DNA of 64,000 nt, taken from assembly GCF_003171515.1 (NCBI RefSeq), contig NC_089397.1, forward strand, positions 1,426,001 to 1,490,000, written 5' to 3'. Below are positions 44,704-53,865 of the stretch, piece after piece (positions within the stretch are counted from its first letter, which is position 1; each line of letters begins with the position of its first letter). The notes beneath the pieces were generated by a model. That model searched no databases, had not been told where the DNA came from, and worked only from the letters and a program-made list of their open reading frames with translations. The position numbers and the translations under genes are program-made. The DNA is from Pyrenophora tritici-repentis. Lineage: Eukaryota; Ascomycota; Dothideomycetes; Pleosporales; Pleosporaceae.

Positions 44704-45039
44704 ATTGTCGCTCTAGTCTGCTTTGGCTTCCCGGGACCGATAAATGAGCCTCTAGCTGATGTTTTATAGTGGAGGCTGAGGACTTCAGGTGGCCTTGAGA
44801 GTTGTACAACATACCCTGTCACATCCCTAAATAGGTCGTTGGGGGCTGAGATGGCGCACGGGAGGCCTACTGTACGTCCTGCGGCTAAGACCTGGCCCCA
44901 TCGTACGCGAGATGAGAAATCGCGCCACTACGCAGGGGAACATCAACGGTGTGTGTTATTGTATAAGCGTTGGATATGAATGCATTAAAGTCTGGTTATC
45001 GCTCATCGCCATTCCCTCTTTCTTGTAGTTTACCTCAGG

Positions 45040-47845
45040 ATGCTGTTCGTCAAGAACCTGGCGGCCGTTGCATTCGCCTCGTGCAGCCTCGCACGAACGC
45101 TTCCATCAGGACTCAAGCCACGCCAGGATGTATCCTTTACCAATCCGGAGTACATTTGCGGCGATATAATCAATTATGTGAACCAAGGTGAGTACAGAGT
45201 GCGGCAAGAAGGAAGGGCACCAACTGGGTCCAGGGTCACGCTAGTGGCTCAGCGCTAGTGACATCACCGTGTCCGTCGCTAACAGCTTCAAGGCAAGACA
45301 TACTTTTTGGCATCAGATGTGTATAGATGTCTAAACAGCGTACCTTTCAATTCTGCAGTTGCCACGCGCTTCGTCAAGTACTGGAATGAAACGATACAGT
45401 TCCAGTCAACCCTTGCGTACCTCAAAAATCCCCCCGAGGGATACCAACAACCTGCAGTCGATGTTCTAGCAGAAGTTCAGAGGATACAACAGAAGGTTGA
45501 TGCGAACCTGTATTTGAATCAATATGAGTTCGAAGCAGAATTTCAGCTTTTGGTATATGCCATGCGCGACTCCCATGTTTCGTTGAACGCAGGCATTCTC
45601 TCGGCTTTCACATTCGCGAGCCCGATCGAGATCGCTTCTGTTTCAGTAGATGGAAAACAAGAACCTCGAGTTTATATCACTGGTGAGTTTATTGAACGGA
45701 GTAAGGAGAGTTGTTCACGCCTAACCACGAACAGATGACATTTTGGATTCCCAAACTGAAGGCTGGGAACCTTCTGCAATAACCATGATCAATGGTACCG
45801 AAGTCAATGAGTTTCTGAATCATTTTGCCACTCTCAATTCATGGGAGTTTGCCGAACCTCATGCTGAATGGAACTCTCTGATGTCAAACCCGGCGCTGGA
45901 TATACAGGGATCACTCACCACGTTCTCCGGAGGCGCTACTTTCTACCCTGGCGACGACCTTACGTTCACTTTTGAGAATGGCACCACATACGACACATAT
46001 TGGGTGGCAATTTACAGTGGGTTTGCAAATGAAACTGGTCCTTTGACAACGGGAGGCGACTTCTACAACTACTTTGTTCTCGGCCTCTTACCTGCGTCAT
46101 TTGATAACACCTCACCGGACTCAGAATCAGACCCATCCTCTGAAGAATCACCCGAAGAAGAAGCTGATTCACCAGCATCAGTCACAAACTGGACTGAAGA
46201 TAGTTTTGGTGCATTCCCCGTCGCCAATATTGTACAGCCTGATCTAGGTCTGTTCGGTACAGGAGTAGTGACCGGGTACTTTTATAATGACATCTCGACT
46301 GGCGTCCTTAGTCTTCCCACATTTGATATGTAAGTGAACAGAAGGATACCTTATTGGCGCGTGTGGTAACGTCATTGTGTTTAGCGTTGCAGATTCTATA
46401 GGAGACTACATCCAAACAGTGAGTGATTTTATCGGAAATGCGTCAGCTGCAGGTCTACAAAAAGTTGTTATCGACCTCCAGCAGAATTCTGGTGGAGCCA
46501 TCTTTCTCCCGTTTACCATCTTCAAGAGCTTTTTCCCCGACCTGACTCCATTCGCTGGAAGCCGTCGACGAAGCTTTCCCTTGGCAAACGTGATTGGCAC
46601 TACCGTATCGGATGGTTGGGCAAGTACCGATGATGAATGGTTCAAGAATTATCTATTGGCCGACGAGTGGGTCATCAACGCCAAATTGAACGCTGCCACT
46701 GGAAGAAACTTCTCAGGGTGGCCTGAGTATCAAGGACCGATTGAAGCGAATGGGGATACTTTTTCACTCACAGAGAGATACGATCTTGCCAATGAAAACT
46801 TCGATGCGGTATGTTTTTACCCACTATAGACTTGACGTCGAGACTGACACCTTTACAGGCTGCCTTTGGGTGGATTCCCCGAATGTATCTGGCCGACGCT
46901 GTAAACAACGACACGCGCCCATGGAACCCAGATCAAATAGTCCTCCTTACAGACGGTCTATGTGCATCCGCTTGCGCATTGTTTGTAGAGATGATGACCC
47001 GCGCTGGTGTCCGTACAGTTGTTGCAGGAGGTCGACCAACTACTGGCCCTATGCAAGCAGCCTCTGGCACTCGTGGCGCGACATCCTACGATGCAGACAG
47101 CCTGGATACAGACATGGAAAGTGTCAAATCTTCACCAATTTATGACAGGACGAAGTCGATCGCTACGGTCCCCGATGTGCGCGACCAAGGCATGTACGTT
47201 TTGTACATGGGCGTCAATCTCCGTGACCAGGTGCGGGCAAAGGAGACCACACCACTACAGTTCGAGTACGAAGCAGCCGACTGTCGCATCTACTACACAA
47301 TGAAGAACTTGTACAACATGACACAGCTATGGCATGATGTCTCTGCCGCTGCCTTTGTAGACTCATCACTTTGCGTCCAAGGCTCAACTGGCTTCTCAAC
47401 CACGAACAACACCAACCCGTCCCCACCTCCCGAGCGGGTAGCCCAAAAGCCGATTCTGGAGTTGGACATTAAGATTGATGAAGCATTAGTTGAGGAAGCA
47501 GACTCGGACAGCAACCCCGGAGATAACCTACGCGACGCAGAAGGGCGAGGCAGCAATAGAGCCGGATTTGCACTTTGTTCTCCAGCAGGGACATGTCAAC
47601 CAACCTATAGTTGCCACAAAGCTATGATACTTTGTCCTGGAGAAAATACGCCGATCAAGAGGCCGGTATGCTTGCCAAATTGCTCAACCTCGGTCAAGGG
47701 ACAAAGTTGCGGTGGAACCTGTCAACCCGTGGCCCAAAACGACGCCAAGGTTGTTCTGAATAGACAATTCAACTTGAAGGAGAAGATGACAGTTGGGGTA
47801 TGTTACCCAAAACCCGGTACAAGAGCGAAAACGTGCTCGCTTTAG
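45040..47845 (+). CDS. Secreted peptidase family S41 (CPAF-like)
   Basis: Five exons, 45040..45187, 45293..45682, 45735..46329, 46385..46808 and 46859..47845, give 847 residues. An N-terminal signal peptide (LFVKNLAAVAFASCSLA) is followed by the fungal S41 N-domain (EFEAEFQLLVYAMRDSHVSL), a PDZ-like region (DSQTEGWEPSAITMINGTEV), the protease core VVIDLQQNSGGAIFLPF, and LLTDGLCASACALFVEMM with the probable catalytic Ser. The last 130 or so residues are a Cys-rich extension (CSPAGTCQPTYSC, CLPNCSTSVKGQSCGGTC), unusual for the family. Many glycosylation sites. S41 peptidases also occur in known fungal RiPP clusters such as ustiloxin and phomopsin, relevant to the repeat region downstream. It shares a 336-bp divergent promoter with the NACHT gene. 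Confidence 0.88.
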
Positions 47846-48031
47846 ACGCAAGAGAGGGAAGGCGGTCTTGTTGTTCGGCGATTTGTCTAGTAATCTTAAT
47901 CTTCTCATAATAACCACGAAACATCATGATGTCACGCACTCATCATCACAATCTTAACAGCCTCCATATAACAACTGTAGAAACATCCCAGCCCTATATC
48001 CAGCATCCTAATCCTACCTCAAACAGCAATC

Positions 48032-50130
48032 GTAGAAAACAGGCGTAAAACGGTTATATTAATCTCCACCTTCCCCCACCCGCCACAATGCCAATCCATC
48101 TGAATAGGATCGCTTGCATCTCTAATCCCCAAGGAAAATATCGACTACACGAATTACCTCACGCATCCCGTAACCTACCGTCGACATTACTAACCCGCCC
48201 CCATGCCCCTTACAAAGCGCGCCGTACACGGGCCGCAGTATATCGCACCCCAAACTCGGGTTCTGCGGCCCAAAAAGCTTGACAAGAAAAGTTTTTTCCC
48301 GCAAACAGTAAGTATGGATTATAGGCGTCCATCTTGGCCTCGCTGTTTGGCAGCACAAACTGCCGCTTGTAGAAGGCCATGGAAGATAGGTGCCGGGCTT
48401 GGTAAAAGCTTGTTCGGCAATTGTTTCTGTGCAAGTTTGTTGCTATCTCCGCTTCGGAGGGTCTGATTTGTGAACGTCGGAAAGGGGCCCGCCGGGTACG
48501 CTACGAATTGTGAACTGGAATGGGGAAGGTATGCCGGGAATAACGGGAGACATTTTTCTGTCATTTGCCACCGCGTCATAGGGGAATTGGGTATTCTTTG
48601 AATTTTGATATTTACAAATGGTAGCAAGCTAGGGGTTCATTGGCACCGGATCAGGGAAGCGAGACATCCCTTGGGCATTTGTCCTCAAAGGGGTAGGTGT
48701 AGGAAATAGGCGTATAGCTTGTCACTGCTAGCACGTTTCATCAAAGTTTTTTCTCGCTCGGGTGTCATAATCCCTTTGACAAATATGCCGAGTTGGGCAG
48801 GTGTTGAAAGTAGGCGCTGGAGAGCCTCATTTTTCTCTCTGCTCTTTGTTCCCTTTGTTGCCGGGGTGGTTTTCATGTATTTCATTTTTTTGCCCAGAAT
48901 AAGCACCATGCATCAGCGTCCTTGGAACATACTTACTTCACCGTCTTTGTCATGCACAGAGACGCAAGCAGTTTAGCGCAGTACTGCTGGACACGTCTAC
49001 AAGCGGTCAGCCTGCGTGTTGAATCGAAAAGCAAATGGGAGCTATATGCGCTTTATTTTATTGTCGCTCGGAAAGGCAACCATCGAAAATAGGCGTGTTC
49101 CTTCGCTTTATCTTGCGGCTTGACGTGCGGGAGCTACCCGTAGTTTACCGGCGTGGGTGGCTGCAAAAAGCAAGGGCGAGGCTAGCAATGTATCGCATGG
49201 GAATTGAAGAGATAACCTAGGAGAATTTCTTATTACGCTGTGCGCAAAATCAATCAACTACTCACAATGAGCAAACATGTTGACGTTTCACCTATCACGT
49301 CCAGGCTTGGAGTATACCGCCAAAAGACAGGCATTCATCCAAAACACCGAGTTGTTTGTTCTCGGCATCAACACCATAGTCACCAACGACAACAACAATC
49401 ATCCGAGATCTGCAGAAGCTAACTAGTCACGATCCGAGAAAAAAAGAACGACATCGAAACATTCCGCACAACCACCACCAATGACGCCAAACAACGCGCT
49501 TCCGACCAAAATTCCCTCATCGGCCACCATCCGAGCAGCCACCCGCCACCAAACCTACCACTCCAAGTAACTCACCCCCTCAGCTGTAGAAAATAGGCGT
49601 CCGTCTTCTCCTCACCTGGCACTCTTGGCTCTTTACCCCCTCGGAACCGGTCCGACCACCGCAACCCCTCTCCTCTCCTCTCCTCTCCTCTCCCCATCTC
49701 GCTACCGCATGCGGAACGCCAATATCCAAAACAACCCATCTGCCCACAGGCAGGTACATCGTCTTGACCGTAGAAGCTTAGACCGCAAACATAACACAGC
49801 ACAGCCAAGGGGCCAGCCCAAGCATTCCACGTAGCATCCCACGCCCAAGGCGCGACACCGACATGCAACATCTAACCCACCACCCCCACACCCCGAAAGT
49901 AGTAACATCACAGTCTTGGGTATAGAAAACAGGCGTAGGGCTTGGTAAAAGCAGAACGTCACCTCGCACCAAAAAAAGACTACCTCTGCCGAGAAACAAG
50001 GCCCCCCCTGGAGCTTGGTAAATTCTCGCCTTTTTCCTTTGCTGGGGGCAAAATCTTTGCACTCCAAAGTTTTTTTTGTTCCGATGGTAGGTTTGTTTCC
50101 TGTTCGAGTAACTGTGGAAAATAGGCGTGG
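48032..50130 (-). repeat. Eight dispersed copies of a motif reading A-Y-F-x-x-L on the minus strand
   Basis: The Ala codon GCC of each copy lies at (plus coordinates) 48042-48044, 48324-48326, 48709-48711, 48813-48815, 49092-49094, 49596-49598, 49932-49934 and 50124-50126. On the minus strand the copies read AYFPQL, ACFLYP, AYFLQL, AYFRWL, AYFQHL, AYFLHL, AYNPYL and ACFLRL. Six of eight have Lys (always AAG) three residues before the Ala. The final Leu is written as CTG, TTA, TTG or CTA, and Tyr and Phe also vary at the third base, which points to coding origin. All copies have the same orientation; spacing is irregular (about 100-500 bp) and frames differ. Confidence 0.7.
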
Positions 50131-50240
50131 TGCTTCTCCTCACGCTTAGCCGGCGCGACTGCAGAGGGGAAGGTTGCGCGTCCAACCATTGTTGTGGGAC
50201 AGAAGAGGAGAAGGGGTAGGAACAGGAAAAAAAGCCGCAT
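49980..50240 (-). CDS. Candidate secreted peptide precursor, first exon (tentative)
   Basis: From ATG at 50240 (minus strand) the frame begins MRLFFLFLPLLLFCPTTMVG, a strong signal peptide, then about ten residues ending in Ala-Lys-Arg (a Kex2-type dibasic site), then EEKHHAYFPQLLEQ, which is one copy of the repeated motif. The frame stays open for 86 codons. This order (signal, pro-segment, KR, repeat) is that of fungal Kex2-processed repeat proteins, including dikaritin RiPP precursors. Later copies could lie on further exons, but splice signals linking them are not convincing, except a GTGAGT donor directly after the copy near 49597. It may instead be a decayed gene. Confidence 0.35.
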   Translation of the reverse strand: MRLFFLFLPLLLFCPTTMVGRATFPSAVAPAKREEKHHAYFPQLLEQETNLPSEQKKLWSAKILPPAKEKGENLPSSRGGLVSRQR

Positions 50241-50607
50241 CTATGACGGCTTTGTGATGATGGTGAGGTGGCCGCGGCAATTTCTTTGGTTCGTGGGTGT
50301 GAGATTGGGGGAGAGAGATTTCGTGGTGACGCGCACATGTTGTGGTTGTAAGTAAGCCCGAGGAGCCATAGTTGGTACTAGATAAACTATATGGTTCCTG
50401 CAAACAGAAAAAACGGTATTTACGTTAATTCATATGGCTATTCCATACTCTCTTTCTTGTGTTGGGAGCTTGACTCCTGTCTAAGATCATGCCTCATCAA
50501 CGCCAACAGAATCCCTTTCGCCACCCCCCAAAACGCCATAGCTATGCAATCTTCTGAAAATGATGAATACGACGAGTAAGTCGGGGATGGAAGCCGGACG
50601 AAGAAGC

Positions 50608-52587
50608 TCAGAGCTCATCCGGTCTCGGGATGCGGATCTCCCAACTCCTCGGACCAGGAACGAAGCCCATCCACCAATCGTAAACCCTGCCCATTTCAAG
50701 GATGAAGATCCTCGTACTGCCTCGTATTAGCTGACTGTTTATCGTATAGAAAGCATACTCGTACAGAATGAGATGGGTAACTCACAATCGGCCAGGGAGC
50801 TGTGTCCACTGGTATAGCACATACATGAATGTGCGTTGTACTAGCATATACTCTGCCTTGATTTCATCCCATACAGTCATTTGCCTAGTGTCCCAGTCAC
50901 GCGTGAATTTTGGGACTTCATCGTTGCCAGTCAGCACATTGATTGGCTGAGCCTCTTCCGACTCTTTTAGAGCTAACTTGGTCTTGAGCACTCCTTGGTC
51001 GGTTTCAGGGATCGTGGTTGCATCGGCGTCAGCTACGCCATCGCGCTCATCGATCATGCGACGGAACTCTTTGATCGCGATGAGAGAATGCGACAGGCGG
51101 TCCATAGTGTTAATGAGTGCTACCAGCTCAGTGCGGCGCAGCGGCGGGTCTTTAGAGGAATCGTTCTCGTCAAACTCGAAGAGCACCTTGAGCGCAGTTC
51201 CGTAGCCATTTGTCTGTAGTTTTCCCCAGAGGCGACACTTGTCACAGCCTACGCAGTCCATGATCCTACTCACGTTCCTGAAACGGTTGCGGAAGTCCTC
51301 TTTCAAGGCCACGGTGTCTGGCTCTTGGAACATGACTGTCTCGTCGAAAATCTCGGGGCCGGAAGGAAGGGCGGACGCGAGGCGGAGGACAGAGTTCTTG
51401 GTGCGAAGGTCTTGCTCGGGGTCTTCAGAACAGAAAGAATAGTCGGAGATGTGCCGCTTTGTCTTGCCAACTGCGCGCATGACGAGGGCATAGTTGAAGT
51501 AGACATTGGAGATACGCTCAGGATACTTGTGGAGGCGTTCCTCGTAGCAGGCTAGGTTGGGCCCCCATTGACCTGTTGTCTGATTCAAGTAGTCCCAGCA
51601 CAGATGCGTAGAGATGGATGCATGCATGCCAGAGATGACTCTGTGGAAGACACGCTTCTCTAGACACGTGTCGTCAAATTCGACTGGGTCCAGACTGTTA
51701 ACAGGAGTACCGTGAGCAATAGCTGACTGGACCTTTTGCTTCTTGCCTTGCTCTTGCATGACGTTTTTGAGCTGGCTCGCAGCTTGCATCTGTTGCTGAT
51801 TTCCGAAACCGCCAAAAAGCGATCCGGGTGACGTGGACTGGCCATTCGAAGGCGCATTCTTGGGAGGTTTGCTGAAGCAGTTTTCGCGGTATATAGCTTC
51901 CCAGACCTGTTGAGCTCCTACACCAGTATATCCGGTGAAGCGTTCTGGGTTGTCTACGAGCGATACGTAGTCTCCCTTCGCAGTCGCTGATTCGTCGTCT
52001 GGCACACAGTAGTCGCGCTCGTCGCATTCATCGTCATATTCCACCACACAGCTTTCGTCCACATCATCGCCTAGACCTCCCTGTAAAGGCCGTTTCCTCT
52101 CCTCTCTTTGCTGCTTTCGTCCCGGATGTTGTGCGGTCGGTCCCTCGAGTTTACCGAGTTCCTTTGCGCGCCAGACCGCTGGTATATCTTCTTCATTATC
52201 TAATGTGTTCACCGCGCATGCTACGTTCCCGCACATGCCATCTTCATCGTCCCAGAAGGGGCACTTCTTACTATACAGGCTCAACCGGTAGTGCGAGAAG
52301 AAGTCGGTGTCGTGTGTGATGGATTCGAGGTACGGGTGTATGGCTTCATTGAGCTGCTCGAGGGTATTATAGCTTGCGCAGGCGTCGGATACTATCGCTC
52401 CAGGCGATATCTGAAAGGTAGTCTTAGTACTCTGGTCGTGTGCTGGCGACAGCGAACATGACGATTTGTTGCTTACATCGCAAACGTTTGGCACAGGAGT
52501 GTTTGATTTGGTAGCATGGCTTGCAGCATAAGATCCACCTAGCAGCGAAAATATCGCTAGGTAGAAGACCTGTTCTGCGGAGCGCAT
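50608..52587 (-). CDS. ERO1: ER oxidoreductin (Ero1 family)
   Basis: Three exons on the minus strand, 52587..52477, 52410..50786 and 50716..50608, give 614 residues. The 66-nt first intron (GTAAGC, TACTAAG, TTTCAG) is a multiple of three without a stop, so a naive reading retains 22 false residues. The second intron (GTGAGT...GCAG, 69 nt) adds a C-terminal exon with GPRSWEIRIP, a known Ero1 ending. Features: signal peptide, ISPGAIVSDACASYNTL, FFSHYRLSLYSKKCPFWDDEDGMCGN (first Cys cluster), FTGYTGVGAQQVWEAIY, CLEKRVFHRVISGMHASIS and the active-site C-x-x-C-x-x-C (CVGCDKC) with FAD-binding surroundings. It reoxidises protein disulfide isomerase in the ER. The C-terminus ends in PDEL, resembling an ER-retrieval signal. 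Confidence 0.95.
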
Positions 52588-52753
52588 CGTGGTGTTGCTA
52601 CTGTACTACTCTCTTCCTCGCGTCAGCAAACGTTCGCGACCAGCATCATCAAGGCGCATGAGGGCTCTAGGACTGACAAGTACTTTCGGCCTCACTATAA
52701 GAAGCCTCTCGGTCGATTACAGGCCGACGCTTACGTGGGAAGTGCAAAGAGGC

Positions 52754-52760
52754 CAGCGTG
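52754..52760 (+). promoter_or_regulatory. Candidate unfolded-protein-response element (CAGCGTG) upstream of ERO1
   Basis: CAGCGTG within GGCCAGCGTGTAGA, about 170 bp upstream of the ERO1 ATG. It equals the core of the yeast KAR2 UPR element bound by Hac1. ERO1 is a conserved UPR target, so the position makes sense. It lies in the promoter shared with the divergent Cdc25-like gene. Confidence 0.5.
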
Positions 52761-53156
52761 TAGATATTGAAACTGCAATGTCACAAGGCGAGACCCTGGT
52801 TGTGGCGTCGAGGCTGCTACTTAAAACAAGGATATGTGATTGAGTCGGATTGAAGTGAAAATGGGCGCGGAATGAAGACATATATTACAGTTGATTGATT
52901 TTCTGAGAAGAAATTGTAATCACGCGTTGATAGGACCACCGGGTTCCGAGCTTGTAGCAAGGTGGCCATTACCAACATTGATGAGGTGTGGCGGAGGAGT
53001 GGACCCTCTCAGTTTCCAAGCCTACCAGCACATTAACTAGTGGGGATCGGCTACTGAGCCTCAAACGTCGACTGGCTCCAAGGCACAAAAACATTAACCT
53101 TCAAACTCCAAAACACGCCAAAACATTTTCAAAGTCGTTTTCATATTATCGAGCAA

Positions 53157-53741
53157 ATGGCAGACCCCGCCAAACCCACGGGCAATTGGAGCGATGCCTT
53201 CCCTGCCCCACGTACCACGGCGCCATTCATCTCACCCGAGGAGGCTCTGTCAGATCTCTCATCACCAGATTTACTCATCGTGGACGTGCGACGCAACGAT
53301 TACGAAGGTGGCGCCGTCAGAGGCAGCATCAATCTGCCTGCCCAATCCTTCTACATGAATAGGGGCGTCTTGTACCAGCTTTGTAAGCGAGCGGGTGTCA
53401 AGAGGGTTGCTTTTTATTGTGGTGAGTATCCCGTGTCGTAACATGATACCGTCGTGGTGCAGTAGTCGTGTGTGAAGCTTGCTACTTCTCGTCGTGCTTA
53501 GTCCAAGCACGCAGGATGGCGTGTTTGTCGCGGGAGCGTGGGCTGACACAAAACAGGCGCATGCAACGGGAGAGGGCCAAGGTGCTCAGGCTGGTTTGCA
53601 GATTACATTGCTGAGAAGGGCGATGATGACATAAAGTCGCTCACCTTAGCTGGTGGTATCAAAGGATGGGTCAAGGGTGGCGACATGTTCACACAGCAGA
53701 TGGACGGCTTTGAGCCAGAGTATTGGAAACAGTTTGAGTGA
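53157..53741 (+). CDS. Rhodanese-fold phosphatase / arsenate reductase (Cdc25/Acr2-like)
   Basis: Exons 53157..53421 and 53557..53741 (intron 135 nt, GTGAGT...ACAG) give 149 residues. FISPEEALSDL and LLIVDVRRNDYEGGAVRGSINLPA are the rhodanese/Cdc25 N-part. The catalytic loop C-x5-R is rebuilt across the splice: FYCG plus ACNGRGPRCSGW. The end has SLTLAGGIKGWV. Fungal members of this size include Schizosaccharomyces Ibp1 and yeast Acr2/Ych1-type proteins, acting as phosphatases or arsenate reductases. Nothing here decides between the two, and no arsenite pump gene is in the window. A GTGAGT at the stop codon leaves room for an alternative short final exon. Confidence 0.85.
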
Positions 53742-53865
53742 GTACACATTGAGTACGTCGCGCAATATACCTGCTATTCCGAAGCAGTCAATTTATACAT
53801 ATACAAGCGTACATTATTACATCAGTTCGTGAAAAAATAGGCCCTGGAGTGCTCGGCTTAGTATA

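Larger units (their letters stand above)
47846..50607. other. 2.8-kb interval with no conventional gene, carrying a repeated motif
   Basis: Lies between the 3' ends of the S41 peptidase and ERO1, so promoter elements of those genes are not expected here. It contains eight copies of a short motif (see the repeat entry), an open frame with signal peptide on the minus strand, and a CTCTC pentanucleotide run at about 49668..49693. No transposase and no terminal repeats were found. Confidence 0.6.

Noticed and set aside
48122..48170. Possible extra degenerate copies of the AYF motif (near 48110 and 48140)
   Set aside because: Only partial DNA similarity and no AYF reading; kept out of the count of eight.
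53157..53741. Arsenic-resistance cluster
   Set aside because: Only the Cdc25/Acr2-like gene is present; no arsenite exporter or regulator is nearby.
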